From the NCBI RefSeq assembly GCF_000807775.2, contig NZ_CP047385.1, positions 1,798,001 to 1,862,000 on the forward strand: 64,000 nt of DNA, written 5' to 3'. Positions within the stretch are counted from its first letter, which is position 1. Every line of letters begins with the position of its first letter. A program made the translations under genes and the position numbers. Below, one piece after another: positions 51,401 to 62,107 of the stretch. Source of the DNA: Pandoraea fibrosis (GTDB lineage Bacteria > Pseudomonadota > Gammaproteobacteria > Burkholderiales > Burkholderiaceae). The notes under the pieces are model-generated. The model saw nothing but the letters and a program-made list of their open reading frames with translations. It had not been told where the DNA came from and did not search any database.

Positions 51401-54274
51401 GTGAGTTCACCCGAAAACCCGATCGAAATCTCGTCGTACTCGCGCTATGCGGCGCGTATGCTCGCCAGCCGTCCGGCCCTCGCCGAGGCATTGCCCGACC
51501 TGGCGGCCCACCCCGTTGACGCCCGCTGGCTCGCCCGCCGCTTCGAGGCCATCACCGGCACCGTGCTTTCGCCGCCCGAGCAGGCCTCGGGGGTGTCGGG
51601 TGTCGACGAAGCCGGTCTTGCACGGGCGCTGCGGCTCTTGCGCATCGAGGCGCTGTGCGCCGTCATGCAGCGGGATCTGGACGGCCGCGCCGAGTTGTCC
51701 GAAGTCACCGAGGCCATGACCGCACTGGCCGAGTTCGCCATACAGGCGGGCATCGCAGTCTTGTCGCGCGAACTCGAGGCCATCCACGGCGTGCCGCGCA
51801 ATGCCGAAGGCGAGCGTCAGACGCTGGGCGTGGTCGGCATGGGCAAGCTCGGCGGGCGCGAGCTGAACGTCTCGTCGGACATCGATCTGATCTTCCTTTA
51901 CGAAGACGACGGCGACACGTCGGCGCCCGACGACGCCGATTCGTCCGTCGCGAGCCGTCTGCGGTTCCTGTCCAATCACGAATTCTTCACCAAGCTCGGC
52001 CGCAAGCTGATCGGCATGATTTCCGAACTCACGCCGGACGGCTATGTGTTCCGCGTGGACATGCGCCTGCGTCCCAATGGCGATTCGGGGCCGCTCGTTT
52101 GCAGCCTGCCGATGCTCGAAGAGTATTTCTACGTGCAGGGGCGCGAGTGGGAGCGTTACGCCTGGATCAAGGGGCGTCTCGTCTCGGAGCTGGCAAGCGA
52201 GCCCGGCAAGCGTATCGAGCGGTTGCTGAGTGCGCTCGTTCAGCCGTTCGTGTTCCGCCGCTATCTCGATTACGGCGTAATCGGCGCGATTCGGGCGCTG
52301 CACGAGCAGATCCGTCATGAGGCGGAGCGGCGCGCACGCGCCAAGCCCGCTCGCATCAACGACATCAAGCTCGGACGTGGCGGGATTCGCGAGGTCGAAT
52401 TCTCGGCGCAGGTGTTCCAGTTGATACGAGGCGGTCAGGAGCCGGAACTGCGCGTGCGCCCGACGTTGGCGGTGCTCGGTGTGGCGGCCCGTCGTGGCTG
52501 GCTTTCGCAGAACGTCGCCGACGAACTGGCGAACGCCTATGTGTTCCTGCGCAAGCTCGAGCACCGCATTCAATATCTGGACGATGCCCAGACGCACATT
52601 CTCCCGGGCCCCGGCGAGGATCGTCTGGCGGTTGCCCGCGCGATGGGCTTCCCCGACGAGGCGACTTTCATGACGGTGCTCGACGAGCACCGCGAATTCG
52701 TGGCCGCGCAGTTCGACGAGATTTTCGCGGACAAGGCGGGCAGTAGCGGACAAAAGGGCGGAAAGAAGGGGGCGTCCGGCACGGGCGACTGCGAATGCCC
52801 GCCCGAGTTGTGGAGCGAATGTCTCGCCGACGAGGCGCAGACGGGCGATCTCGGCAATCAACTCACACGGCTCGGATTCACCGACGCCGAAGGCGCACTC
52901 GACCGGTTGCGCGCGGTGTGGACGTCGTCACGCTACAAGGCGCTTGGCGAGATCAGCCGGCGGCGCTTCGACCAACTCGTGCAGCGCGCAGTGGAAGGCG
53001 CGGCCGGCACGGGAGAAGCCGACGCCGTGCTGGCACGCATGCTCGATCTGCTCTCGACCATCAGCCGCCGCAGTTCGTATCTGGCGCTTCTCACGGAGTA
53101 TCCACGCGCGCTGGAACGTGTGGTCAAGGTGCTGGCCGGTTCGCGTTGGGCCGCGGGCTACCTGATCAGCCATCCGCAACTGCTTGACGAACTGCTCGAC
53201 GACGAGGCGCTCGCCGCGCCGTTCGACTGGCCGTCGTTCAAGACGCAATTGCTGTTGAGCCTGAATGCCGCCGGTGCGTCGGGCAATGTCGAAGTGCAGA
53301 TGGATATTCTGCGGCGTGCGCATCACGCCGAAGTGTTCCGCATTCTGTTGCTCGACTTGCAGGGGACGCTGTCGGTCGAGGCGATTGGCGATCGTCTCTC
53401 GGAACTGGCGGACATCATTGTCGATGTCACGATCTCCACCGTGTGGCCGCATGTGGCCACACGCCACCGCGAGGTACCGCAGTTCTCCGTCATTGCCTAC
53501 GGCAAGCTCGGTGGCAAGGAATTGGGCTACGCATCGGACCTCGATCTGATCTTCCTTTACGACGATGACGACGAGCGCGCGCCCGATGCGTATGCGGCGC
53601 TCGCTCGCCGCTTCGTGACGTGGCTGACCACGCACACGGGGGCCGGCATGCTCTTCGACGTCGATTTGCGACTGCGGCCGAATGGCTTGTCCGGCCTGCT
53701 GGTTACCAACATCGAGAGCTTCCGCCAGTATCAGTTCCGCGAAGGCAATGCGAATACCGCGTGGGTCTGGGAGCATCAGGCGCTTACCCGGGCGCGCTTC
53801 TGCGCCGGCGACGAAACCATTGGCGCGGCGTTCGAGAACATCCGTGCGCAAGTGCTGGCCACGCCGCGCGAGGCCTTACCGCTCGCGCAGGAAATCGTGG
53901 CGATGCGACGCAAGGTGCTCGAAGGACATCCGAACCCCGGCAACCTCTTCGATCTGAAGCACGACCGGGGCGGCATGGTTGACATCGAGTTCACCGTGCA
54001 GTATCTGGTGCTGCTGTATTCGGGGGCGCATCCGGCACTGTTGCGCAACGCGGGCAATATCGCGCTGCTGCGCGAAGCCGCTCAACTCGGATTGATCGAC
54101 GCGAAGCTGGCCGACGATGCCGCCGCCGCTTATCGGACGTATCGCAAGCGTCAGCACAAGTTGCGGTTGGATGGAGTCGAAGCGGCGCGTGTGCCCGTTG
54201 CCAATGTCGAGGCCGAGCGCGAGGCCGTCATGGCGTTGTGGGATTCGGTGTTCTCGGAGGCGGGGCCGGTCTGA
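51401..54274 (+). CDS. glnE: Bifunctional glutamine synthetase adenylyltransferase/deadenylase GlnE
   Basis: A 957-residue regulator that adenylylates and de-adenylylates glutamine synthetase under PII control. Two nucleotidyltransferase domains are evident: the first with GMGKLGGRELNVSSDIDLIFLY, quoted in part, and the second with YGKLGGKELGYASDLDLIFLY, in part; the D-x-D pairs are the metal ligands. Each is followed by a helical GlnE/PII-uridylyl-type domain. The linker near residue 450 contains a short Gly/Lys/Ser-rich insert (GSSGQKGGKKGASGTG). No ATG fits the family start: GTG 51401 is my choice, with TTG 51380 and ATG 51458 as alternatives. Confidence 0.93.
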   Translation: MSSPENPIEISSYSRYAARMLASRPALAEALPDLAAHPVDARWLARRFEAITGTVLSPPEQASGVSGVDEAGLARALRLLRIEALCAVMQRDLDGRAELSEVTEAMTALAEFAIQAGIAVLSRELEAIHGVPRNAEGERQTLGVVGMGKLGGRELNVSSDIDLIFLYEDDGDTSAPDDADSSVASRLRFLSNHEFFTKLGRKLIGMISELTPDGYVFRVDMRLRPNGDSGPLVCSLPMLEEYFYVQGREWERYAWIKGRLVSELASEPGKRIERLLSALVQPFVFRRYLDYGVIGAIRALHEQIRHEAERRARAKPARINDIKLGRGGIREVEFSAQVFQLIRGGQEPELRVRPTLAVLGVAARRGWLSQNVADELANAYVFLRKLEHRIQYLDDAQTHILPGPGEDRLAVARAMGFPDEATFMTVLDEHREFVAAQFDEIFADKAGSSGQKGGKKGASGTGDCECPPELWSECLADEAQTGDLGNQLTRLGFTDAEGALDRLRAVWTSSRYKALGEISRRRFDQLVQRAVEGAAGTGEADAVLARMLDLLSTISRRSSYLALLTEYPRALERVVKVLAGSRWAAGYLISHPQLLDELLDDEALAAPFDWPSFKTQLLLSLNAAGASGNVEVQMDILRRAHHAEVFRILLLDLQGTLSVEAIGDRLSELADIIVDVTISTVWPHVATRHREVPQFSVIAYGKLGGKELGYASDLDLIFLYDDDDERAPDAYAALARRFVTWLTTHTGAGMLFDVDLRLRPNGLSGLLVTNIESFRQYQFREGNANTAWVWEHQALTRARFCAGDETIGAAFENIRAQVLATPREALPLAQEIVAMRRKVLEGHPNPGNLFDLKHDRGGMVDIEFTVQYLVLLYSGAHPALLRNAGNIALLREAAQLGLIDAKLADDAAAAYRTYRKRQHKLRLDGVEAARVPVANVEAEREAVMALWDSVFSEAGPV

Positions 54275-54350
54275 TATCGATCCGGGGATGAACACGGGCG
54301 GGCGCCGTTCGCTACCCGTGCCGCCCGTGCCACCCGTGCATGGCAGAGGC

Positions 54351-56015
54351 TCAGAGAGCGAGCATCTCCCGCGCGTGCTTGCGCGTGGTCGCCGTAATCT
54401 CGACGCCACCCAGCATCCGCGCAATCTCCTCCACACGCTCGGTGCGGCCGAGCGGCTCGATTTCACTCATCGTCGTATCGCCGTCGCTGCGCTTCTTCAC
54501 GCGCAGATGCTGATGGCCGAGCGCGGCGACTTGCGGCAAGTGCGTGACGCACAGCACCTGTCGCCCCTGACCGAGTTCGCGCAGCAGGCGGCCGACCACT
54601 TCGGCCACCGCGCCGCCGATGCCGGAATCCACCTCGTCGAAAATCAGCGTCGGCGTGAGGCTCGCGCTGCTGGCGATGACTTGCAGGGCGAGGCTGATAC
54701 GTGCGAGTTCGCCGCCCGAGGCCACTTTGGCCAACGGCCGGGTCGGCACGCCGGGATGGCCCGCGACGAGAAACTCTACCGTTTCCAGACCGAACGATTG
54801 TGGTTCGGGCGTCGCGCTGAGGGTGACGTCGAAGCGTCCGCCCGGCATGGAAAGATCCTGCATGGCGCGCGTGACTTCGCGCGAGAGCGAGGCCGCCGCT
54901 TTCGCGCGCGCCTTCGACAACGCCTTTGCCAGCTTGAGATAGGTCGCGTGGGCGTCGTCGGCGGCCGCCTGCATGGCCGCCATGTCTTGCGAGGCCGTCA
55001 GTTCTTCGAGCTGGGCGCGTCGCTCGGCATGCTCGGCAGGCAATTGTTCGGGCGTGACACGGAACTTGCGCGCGGTCGAATGCAGCGCGTCGAGCCGCTG
55101 CTCGACCACGGCGAGGCGTTCCGGATCGAGGTCGACACGTTGCGCGTAATGCGTGAGCGAGTGCACGGCTTCGCGCAACTGAATCTCGGCAGGCTCCAGC
55201 GCAGCCAACGTGTCGGCGAGGCCCGCGTCGATCTCCGCCAGTTCGCGAATCTGATGCACGACATGACCCAGTGACGGGACGATGGCCCCGTCGGCTTCCG
55301 CCAGCGTGTCGAGCGCGCCTTGCACGCCATTGATGAGACTGGCGGCGTGCGAGAGACGACGATGCTCGGCGCTCACCTCATCCCATTCCCCTTCCTGCGG
55401 ATTGAGCTTGTCGAGTTCCGACGTCTGCCACTCGAGCCGTTCGCGCTCCAGTTGCAACTCGCGGTCGCGTCCGTGCGCTTCTTCGCACCGCTTGACGAGG
55501 CGCCGCCATTCCTTGTGCGCCGCAGCAGTGTCTGTCGCGAGCTGCGTGGCGCCGGCATGCGAGTCGAGCAGACGGCGTTGTGCGTCGGGACGCAGCAATT
55601 GCTGATGCGCGTGTTGACCGTGAATGTCGACGAGCATTTCGCCAAGTTCGCGCAGTTGGGCGAGGGTGGCGGGCGTGCCGTTGATGAAGGCGCGCGAGCG
55701 GCCGCCCGAGTCGAGGACGCGGCGCAGCAATACGCCGCCGTGCTCTTCCAGCGTGAGCGCCTGCGCCTGCAACCAGGCTTCGAGGTCGGGGCGGGCTTCG
55801 GCGTCGGCAGCGAACTCAGCGGTGATGTCGGCACGTGTCTGGCCGTTGCGCACCATGCTGATGTCGCCGCGCTCGCCCATTGCCAGCGCCAGCGCGTCGA
55901 TCAGGATCGATTTGCCCGCGCCGGTTTCCCCCGAAAATACGGTGAAACCGGCGGAGAATTCCAGGTCGAGACGATCGACGATCACGAAATCGCGAATCGA
56001 GAGACTGCGTAGCAT
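54351..56015 (-). CDS. recN: DNA repair protein RecN
   Basis: A 554-residue SMC-like ATPase for double-strand-break repair. The N-terminal MLRSLSIRDFVIVDRLDLEF leads into Walker A GETGAGKS. Two central coiled-coil segments flank the middle. The C-terminal half has the signature region KVASGGELARISLALQVIA (partly quoted), Walker B TPTLIFDEVDSGIGG and the H-loop LCVTHLPQVAALGHQHLRV (in part). Family length is normal. It lies 22 bases downstream of nadK on the same strand, the usual nadK-recN pairing. Confidence 0.96.
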   Translation of the reverse strand: MLRSLSIRDFVIVDRLDLEFSAGFTVFSGETGAGKSILIDALALAMGERGDISMVRNGQTRADITAEFAADAEARPDLEAWLQAQALTLEEHGGVLLRRVLDSGGRSRAFINGTPATLAQLRELGEMLVDIHGQHAHQQLLRPDAQRRLLDSHAGATQLATDTAAAHKEWRRLVKRCEEAHGRDRELQLERERLEWQTSELDKLNPQEGEWDEVSAEHRRLSHAASLINGVQGALDTLAEADGAIVPSLGHVVHQIRELAEIDAGLADTLAALEPAEIQLREAVHSLTHYAQRVDLDPERLAVVEQRLDALHSTARKFRVTPEQLPAEHAERRAQLEELTASQDMAAMQAAADDAHATYLKLAKALSKARAKAAASLSREVTRAMQDLSMPGGRFDVTLSATPEPQSFGLETVEFLVAGHPGVPTRPLAKVASGGELARISLALQVIASSASLTPTLIFDEVDSGIGGAVAEVVGRLLRELGQGRQVLCVTHLPQVAALGHQHLRVKKRSDGDTTMSEIEPLGRTERVEEIARMLGGVEITATTRKHAREMLAL

Positions 56016-56037
56016 CGGATATCGGGGGAGGCGTGGA

Positions 56038-56946
56038 TCAGTTCTGGGGCGTATCTTCGTCGGAGATATGCTCGTTCCAGTGCAGTTTGCGGCGCAACGT
56101 CGCGTAGTAGTTGTAGCCCACCGGATGCAGGAACGTCACCTGATGCTCGGAGCGGCTCACCAGAATCCGGTCGCCCTGACGCAGTTCGGCAAAGGACTGC
56201 ATGTCGAAGTTGGCGCCAACTTCACGCCCGCCGGTAATCGTGATGACGATGTCGCTCGAGTCCGGCAGCACAATCGGGCGATTCGAGAGCGCGTGCGGTG
56301 CGATCGGCACCAGAACCACGCCCCCCAGACGGGGATGCAGGATCGGGCCGGTGGCCGAGAGTGCATAGGCCGTCGAGCCGGTCGGGGTGGCGACGATCAG
56401 GCCGTCCGAGCGTTGCTTGTACATGAAGCGGCCGTCGACATCGACGCGCAGCTCGACCATGCCGGAGATGCCCGAGCGGTTCACGACCACATCGTTGAAC
56501 GCGAGCGTCTCGAAGAGCGTCTGCCCGTCGCGCTCGATGCGCGCGGCCAGCAGTGTGCGCTGCTCGCCTTCGAAATGACCTTCGAGCATGGCCGGCACGA
56601 CCTGGCGCATCTCGTCGAGCGGAATATCGGTGATGAAACCGACGCGTCCGTGGTTCACGCCGATCAGCGGCACCTTCGACGCCGCAAGCTGACGGCCGAC
56701 GCCAAGCATCGTGCCGTCGCCGCCAACGACCACGGCCACATCGACCTGCGTGGCAATTTCCTGGATGTCGAGGGTGCGGTACGGATCGGCGGCAGTGCCA
56801 ATGTTATGCGCGGTGTCGCGCTCGAAGACAACGTGATGCCCGCGCTGGGCAATACATGCCGCCAGCGTGAGCAACGGTTCGGCAACGCCGTCGGCATGGT
56901 ATTTCCCGACGAGCGCTACGGTCTTGAAAGGGCTCCCTGTTTTCAT
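56038..56946 (-). CDS. nadK: NAD kinase
   Basis: A 302-residue enzyme that phosphorylates NAD to NADP. The family motif is [16 protein letters not shown]. The NAD site shows [13 protein letters not shown] and [17 protein letters not shown], and the C-terminal IVLPDSSDI region is standard. I set the start at 56946 ([15 protein letters not shown]), because the extra upstream codons are atypical. It is divergent from hrcA across about 117 bases, a gene order shared by many betaproteobacteria. Confidence 0.95.
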   Translation of the reverse strand: MKTGSPFKTVALVGKYHADGVAEPLLTLAACIAQRGHHVVFERDTAHNIGTAADPYRTLDIQEIATQVDVAVVVGGDGTMLGVGRQLAASKVPLIGVNHGRVGFITDIPLDEMRQVVPAMLEGHFEGEQRTLLAARIERDGQTLFETLAFNDVVVNRSGISGMVELRVDVDGRFMYKQRSDGLIVATPTGSTAYALSATGPILHPRLGGVVLVPIAPHALSNRPIVLPDSSDIVITITGGREVGANFDMQSFAELRQGDRILVSRSEHQVTFLHPVGYNYYATLRRKLHWNEHISDEDTPQN

Positions 56947-57063
56947 GCCGCCATTACACCATAAGTCGATGACAGCAACCATCGGCATGCACCGCGTGGT
57001 GCGGTTCTCGCCTTGGGGTTCACCGCACGCCGCGTATGCACATTTCGCGTTACAATTTTTGCC

Positions 57064-58095
57064 ATGCTAGATCAACGTGCGCAAGCTCTCCTCAAAACCC
57101 TGATCGAACGGTACATCGCTGATGGCCAGCCGGTCGGTTCGCGCACGCTTTCCCGTTACTCGGGGCTCGACCTGTCCTCGGCGACGATCCGCAACGTCAT
57201 GGCGGATCTCGAGGCGCTCGGCTTCGTCTCCAGTCCGCATACGTCCGCCGGTCGTGTGCCCACGCCGCGTGCCTACCGTCTGTTCGTCGACACCATGCTG
57301 TCGGTGCGTCCCCTTGAAAAAGAGGCCGCGCACCTTCTCGCGTCTCACGTGCAGACCCGCTTGCAACCGGCCGGGCCGCAGCAACTGGTGGCTTCGGCGG
57401 CGCAGGTGCTCTCGAACCTCTCGCAATTCGCGGGCGTGGTGCTCACCCCGCGCCGCAGTCAGATCTTCCGGCAAATCGAATTCCTGCGTCTGTCGGACAA
57501 ACGCGTGCTGCTCATCATCGTCACGCCCGATGGTGACGTGCAGAACCGCATCATCCTGACCGAAAAGGATTATTCCCCGGCCCAATTGGTCGAAGCGGCG
57601 AACTATCTGAACGCGCATTTCGGCGGCCAGAGCTTCGACGACGTGCGTGCTTACTTGCGTGGTGAGCTCGACGCCCTGCGCTCCGACATGAGCGCGTTGA
57701 TGCAGGCCGCCGTGCAGGCGGGCAGCGACGCCATGGCCGACACCACGCGTGAGAGCGTGCTGATTTCGGGCGAGCGCAACCTGCTGGGCGTGGAAGATTT
57801 GTCGTCGAACATGGAACGGCTGCGCCGGCTGTTCGACGTCTTCGAGTCCAAGACCGGTCTGCTGCAACTGCTCGACGTCTCGAGCCGCGCGCAGGGCGTG
57901 CAGATCTTCATCGGCGGCGAATCGAGTCTCGTGCCGATCGAAGAGATGACGGTCGTGACCGCACCCTACGAAGTCGATGGCGAAGTTGTCGGCACGCTGG
58001 GCGTGATCGGCCCGACCCGCATGGCTTACGAGCGCGTGATTCCCATCGTCGATATCACGGCCAAGCTGCTTTCCAACGCGCTCAGCCAGCATTGA
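57064..58095 (+). CDS. hrcA: Heat-inducible transcription repressor HrcA
   Basis: A 343-residue repressor of class I heat-shock genes that binds CIRCE operators, with GroEL modulating its activity. The winged-helix N-terminus reads [41 protein letters not shown] and [11 protein letters not shown]. The C-terminal part has the GAF-like HrcA domain ([36 protein letters not shown]). I found no CIRCE-like inverted repeat upstream of it or of grpE in this window, so its targets here are unclear. Confidence 0.95.
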   Translation: MLDQRAQALLKTLIERYIADGQPVGSRTLSRYSGLDLSSATIRNVMADLEALGFVSSPHTSAGRVPTPRAYRLFVDTMLSVRPLEKEAAHLLASHVQTRLQPAGPQQLVASAAQVLSNLSQFAGVVLTPRRSQIFRQIEFLRLSDKRVLLIIVTPDGDVQNRIILTEKDYSPAQLVEAANYLNAHFGGQSFDDVRAYLRGELDALRSDMSALMQAAVQAGSDAMADTTRESVLISGERNLLGVEDLSSNMERLRRLFDVFESKTGLLQLLDVSSRAQGVQIFIGGESSLVPIEEMTVVTAPYEVDGEVVGTLGVIGPTRMAYERVIPIVDITAKLLSNALSQH

Positions 58096-58333
58096 CCGGT
58101 GCCTGGGCGATGCCGAGGAAACCGCTTGGCCTCGGTTCCCCGCGCCTGCGCCATGTCCCGTTACAACCCCGTAGCATTCCTTTACACGCTGTCACACACG
58201 GCAGGCTTACGCTCGAAGTGTCACTTATGGCGACGTTGCGAACATCGCGTTCGTCAAAGGATTCGGACAGAACAATCAGGTAGCGCGTCCAACGCAACGC
58301 TTGGCGCGTGAACCCGAAGGGCCCGGAGTGTTT

Positions 58334-60799
58334 ATGAAATCCCTGATTTCCTGGCGGACGATGGTCCGTTATCTCGGCGTCGGGCTTGCGCTCGGGGCGT
58401 TGGGCGCGACTGGCTTGCCCGCGCTGGCACAGGCGCAGAGCGCCGATCCTCCGGGGCGGGTGGCCCGTCTGAGCGAATTCGACGGCACCGTCACCTATGC
58501 CCCGGCCGGCGCCAGCGACTGGCGCTACGCCGACCGCAACCGCCCGCTGACCACGGGCGACGCAGTCTGGGTCGATCGCAACGGCCGCGCCGAGATGCAT
58601 GTCGGCGGTACGGCGGTGCGCATGGGGGCGTCCACGAGTGTCGCGCTGTCGGCCGTGACCGACCAGAATGTGCAACTGAACGTAACGCAGGGCACGCTCG
58701 GCCTGCGTCTGCGCAGCTTCGATCCGAATCAGCCTTACGAGATCGATACCCCGAATCTGGCCTTCGTGCCGCAACAGGCGGGCGAATATCGGATCGATGT
58801 CGACCCGAACGGGGTCACGACGGTGAGCGTCTGGCGCGGTGCGGCGACCGTGTACGGGCAGGGCGCCTCGGTGCCGCTGCAACAAGGACAGCGGGTGGCG
58901 TTCGTCGGTCAGAATCTGACGCAGCAACCGACCAGCCCGCTCGTGGCCGACACCTTCGATCAGTGGGTACGCCAGCGCGACGCTCGCGAAGACGCGTCGG
59001 TTTCCGCGCGCTATGTGCCGCGCGACATGACCGGTTTTGAAAGTCTGGACGACTACGGTGCGTGGCAGGAGACCCCGAACTACGGTGCCGTGTGGGTGCC
59101 GTCGAACGTGCCGTCGGGGTGGGCGCCGTACCGCACGGGTCACTGGGCCTGGGTCGATCCGTGGGGCTGGACGTGGGTCGACGACGCGCCGTGGGGCTTC
59201 GCGCCTTATCACTATGGCCGGTGGGCGTATGTCGACGCGCGCTGGTGCTGGGTGCCGGGGCCGGTTGCCGTGCGTCCGGTGTACGCGCCGGCGTTGGTCG
59301 GCTGGGTGAGCGGTAGCAGCGGCGGGAACCAGTGGGGCATCTCGTTTGCCGCCGGCGGCGTGGGCCTCGCCTGGTTCGCGCTCGGCCCGCACGATCCGTA
59401 TCGTCCGGCGTATCGCGCCAGTTCGTCGTATGTCACCAACATCAATCGGTCGACGACGGTGATCCAGACGAACAACATCACGAATATCAACAACGTGTAC
59501 GTGAACCGCAATGTGCGCGGCGCCGTGTCGACGATGCCCGCACAGTCCTTTGTGCAAGGGCGTCCGGTGGGTGCGCCGGTGGCGTTGGCCGCACCGCGTG
59601 CGGGGCAGTCGTGGCGCGTCGGCAATACGCCGGGCGTGGCGCCGGTGCAGCAAAGCGTGTACGGCAACAGCCGCCCTGCGGCGGGCACGCCACCGGCGGG
59701 GGTGTTCAACCGGCAGGTGCTGGCTACGCGTGCGCCGGCGGGCCGAGTGATGCCGTCGCGCGAACTGACCAGCAACCTCCATCCGGTGCCGAACGCTGGC
59801 GGAGCGCCGTTGGTTTTCGGCCAGAACGCCCAACAAGTCCAGAATACGCGGCCCGGGGCGCCGAACGCGCAGGGGCGCGTGCAACCGCGCGTGACGGTCG
59901 TGGGCACGCACGGGCCGGTCGGCGCGCCGATCGGTGTGAACGGCGCGACACCTGCCCAGCCTGCGCTCGGCGCGACCGGTGCCGAGCGCGCCATGCCGGG
60001 GCACGGTGGGCTGCCGCCGACGGGCGCTGTGCCGTCGATGCACGGCGCGCCGGGCGTTCCCGGCCAACCCGGCGTGCCGGGAGCCCCGGGGCGCCCGGGT
60101 GTGCCGGGGGAACCCGGTGTGCCGGGAGCGCCAGGCGTTCCGGGAGAACCGGGTGTGGCCGGCTATGGGGCGCGCGGCGTTTATCAGAATCGTCCGGGTC
60201 AACCTGCGCCGCAAGCCCAGCCGCCGGTGCGTGGCGAGCAGGCGGCGCCGTCTGGCGTTCCCCATCCGCCGGGGATGAACGCGCCGGGGCAGTCCCCAGC
60301 GCGTGGCGAAGCCCAGCCGACGGTGCCGCAACCTGGGCATGAGGCAGCGCAACGCGATATGCAGATGCGTCGACCCTCGCCGCAGGCACCGCAATCGCAG
60401 GTTCCGCCGGAAACGCGCAATGCGCCGGCACCGCAGCGCGCCCAGCCCGACGAGGGCGAGGCCGCCCGCCGAGCGCAGCAGTGGCAGTCGCACGCACAGC
60501 CCCTAGCCCAGCCACCGCAGCGACCCCAGCCGCAAGCGCAACCGCGTCCGCAGCCTCAGGTGGAGCGCCCGCAGCCGCGTCCGGAACCGCAAGTCGAGCG
60601 GCAGCCGGTAGCCCCAAGGCCTCCGCCTGCGCAGGAGCGCCCGCAGGCAGCACCTCGTCCTCAACCGCAAGAGCACCCTCACCCGCAACCGGCGCCGCGT
60701 GAAAACAAGCCGGAAGGCGCACGCGCACCGGTGCACGAAGCGGAGCATCCGAGCGCCGCGCATCGTCCGGCAAAAGGCGACGAGCATCCGCACGGCTGA
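58334..60799 (+). CDS. Exported FecR-like/DUF6600 protein with collagen-like and Pro/Gln-rich regions
   Basis: An 821-residue secreted protein. It has a signal peptide (about 1-34) and a FecR-like domain (about 40-200: ARLSEFDGTVTYAPAG, TGDAVWVDRNGRAEM). A Trp-rich block follows (about 235-360, repeated W-G/W-V motifs such as WAPYRTGHWAWVDPWGWTWV), which resembles DUF6600, then an Asn-rich stretch near 370. Residues 571-609 are thirteen uninterrupted Gly-X-Y triplets, mostly G-V-P, G-A-P and G-E-P. The last 150 residues are Pro/Gln/Arg-rich. CGGAG precedes ATG 58334. It is probably an envelope or surface protein. Its position between hrcA and hemH interrupts an otherwise conserved gene block. 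Confidence 0.85.
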   Translation: MKSLISWRTMVRYLGVGLALGALGATGLPALAQAQSADPPGRVARLSEFDGTVTYAPAGASDWRYADRNRPLTTGDAVWVDRNGRAEMHVGGTAVRMGASTSVALSAVTDQNVQLNVTQGTLGLRLRSFDPNQPYEIDTPNLAFVPQQAGEYRIDVDPNGVTTVSVWRGAATVYGQGASVPLQQGQRVAFVGQNLTQQPTSPLVADTFDQWVRQRDAREDASVSARYVPRDMTGFESLDDYGAWQETPNYGAVWVPSNVPSGWAPYRTGHWAWVDPWGWTWVDDAPWGFAPYHYGRWAYVDARWCWVPGPVAVRPVYAPALVGWVSGSSGGNQWGISFAAGGVGLAWFALGPHDPYRPAYRASSSYVTNINRSTTVIQTNNITNINNVYVNRNVRGAVSTMPAQSFVQGRPVGAPVALAAPRAGQSWRVGNTPGVAPVQQSVYGNSRPAAGTPPAGVFNRQVLATRAPAGRVMPSRELTSNLHPVPNAGGAPLVFGQNAQQVQNTRPGAPNAQGRVQPRVTVVGTHGPVGAPIGVNGATPAQPALGATGAERAMPGHGGLPPTGAVPSMHGAPGVPGQPGVPGAPGRPGVPGEPGVPGAPGVPGEPGVAGYGARGVYQNRPGQPAPQAQPPVRGEQAAPSGVPHPPGMNAPGQSPARGEAQPTVPQPGHEAAQRDMQMRRPSPQAPQSQVPPETRNAPAPQRAQPDEGEAARRAQQWQSHAQPLAQPPQRPQPQAQPRPQPQVERPQPRPEPQVERQPVAPRPPPAQERPQAAPRPQPQEHPHPQPAPRENKPEGARAPVHEAEHPSAAHRPAKGDEHPHG

Positions 60800-60818
60800 G
60801 CGTCGAACGGCTTGTCAT

Positions 60819-60848
60819 CCCTTGCGCCGACCTTGGTTGGCGCAAGGG
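60819..60848. terminator. Strong hairpin between FecR-like gene and hemH
   Basis: CCCTTGCGCC (60819-60828) and GGCGCAAGGG (60839-60848) form a perfect 10-bp stem with a 10-base loop. There is no T-tract, so it may be a Rho-independent-like pause or an mRNA 3'-stability element rather than an efficient terminator. It starts 20 bases after the upstream stop codon. Confidence 0.55.
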
Positions 60849-60913
60849 GGAGCACATAGGGGCGCTGCCCGCACCGGTCTGAAGGCGGCCCGGTTTGCGG
60901 TAAAGTACGATCC

Positions 60914-62107
60914 ATGCGCTTCGATCCTGAACCTACTTCGCATGGCCAGTCCGGCAAGACCGCCGTTCTGCTGATCAACCTTGGCACGCCCGACGAGCCG
61001 CGTCCTGCGGCCGTGCGTCGCTATCTGCGCGAGTTCCTGTCGGACCCGCGCGTGGTGGAAATTCCCTCGCTGGTGTGGCAGCCGTTGCTGCGACTGGTGA
61101 TTCTGCCGTTCCGCTCCCGTCAGTCCGCGCAGAAATATGCGACGGTCTGGACCCGCGAAGGCTCCCCGCTCAAAGTGAATACCGAGCATCAGACGACCGC
61201 CTTGCGCGCGTTGCTGCATGCGAACGACTACGACGTGGTCGTCGACTACGCGATGCGCTATGGCAATCCGTCGATTCCCGAGCGCATTCGCGCGCTGCGG
61301 CAAAACGGCGTCGAGCGCATTCTGGTCCTGCCGCTCTATCCGCAGTACTCGAGCAGCACGACGGCCACGGCCAGCGACGCCGTGTTCCGCGTGCTCGGCC
61401 ACCTGCGCAATCAACCCGATGTGCGCACGGTGCGCGACTATCACGATCATCCCGCCTATATCGAGGCCCTGCGTCAGCAAGTCGAGGGCTACTGGCAGCA
61501 GCACGGCCGTCCGGATTTTTCGGCGGGCGAGCGGCTGTTGCTGAGCTTTCACGGCGTGCCGCGCCGCACGCTCGATCTGGGCGATCCGTACCACGATCAG
61601 TGCGTGAAGACGGCGCGTTTGCTGGCCGCCGCGCTCGGGCTCGATGAAACCACCTGCCGTCTGACGTTTCAGTCGCGTTTCGGCAAAGCTGAGTGGCTTC
61701 AGCCCTACACGGCCCCGACGCTCGAAGAACTGGGCCGCGGCGGCACGCCGCGTGTCGACGTGTTCTGCCCGGGCTTCACCTCCGATTGCCTCGAGACGCT
61801 CGAAGAAATCAATATGGAAGGTCGTCACGCGTATTTGTCTGCGGGCGGCAAGGCGTTCCACTTCATCCCGTGCCTGAATGGCGCGAGCGCCTGGATCACG
61901 GCGCTGGGCGAGATTGCGGCGCGTCATCTGCAAGGCTGGCCGGTGCTCTCGCCGGAGGGGACCGCACAGGCGTCAGCGGCTGCGGTGGCGTCGACCCGCC
62001 AACGGCAAGTCGCCGCCATGGCGGCCTTCGACGAAGCGGCGGCGGCCGCCGCTGCCACGGCCGCTACAGCGGCTGCCGAGTCAAACGCGCCGGGAGCCAG
62101 CACGTGA
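60914..62107 (+). CDS. hemH: Ferrochelatase HemH with Ala-rich C-terminal extension
   Basis: A 397-residue enzyme inserting Fe2+ into protoporphyrin IX, the last step of heme synthesis. The N-terminal [15 protein letters not shown], the [13 protein letters not shown] region, [12 protein letters not shown] (active-site His) and [15 protein letters not shown] are diagnostic. The family domain ends around residue 350; the remaining 45 or so residues are almost all Ala/Thr/Ser ([15 protein letters not shown]) and probably disordered. The stop overlaps the hslR GTG start by four bases (GTGA), so HslR synthesis is coupled. Confidence 0.95.
   Translation: MRFDPEPTSHGQSGKTAVLLINLGTPDEPRPAAVRRYLREFLSDPRVVEIPSLVWQPLLRLVILPFRSRQSAQKYATVWTREGSPLKVNTEHQTTALRALLHANDYDVVVDYAMRYGNPSIPERIRALRQNGVERILVLPLYPQYSSSTTATASDAVFRVLGHLRNQPDVRTVRDYHDHPAYIEALRQQVEGYWQQHGRPDFSAGERLLLSFHGVPRRTLDLGDPYHDQCVKTARLLAAALGLDETTCRLTFQSRFGKAEWLQPYTAPTLEELGRGGTPRVDVFCPGFTSDCLETLEEINMEGRHAYLSAGGKAFHFIPCLNGASAWITALGEIAARHLQGWPVLSPEGTAQASAAAVASTRQRQVAAMAAFDEAAAAAAATAATAAAESNAPGAST

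Noticed and set aside
60044..60163. Tandem DNA repeat or CRISPR-like array in the Gly/Pro-coding stretch
   Set aside because: The periodicity is 9-18 bases and in frame, explained by Gly-X-Y codons; there are no spacers or cas genes.
58082..60493. 803-residue minus-strand frame opposite the FecR-like gene
   Set aside because: Arg/His/Pro-rich shadow of the Pro-rich repeats; no RBS or domain. The plus-strand protein has signal peptide and recognisable domains.
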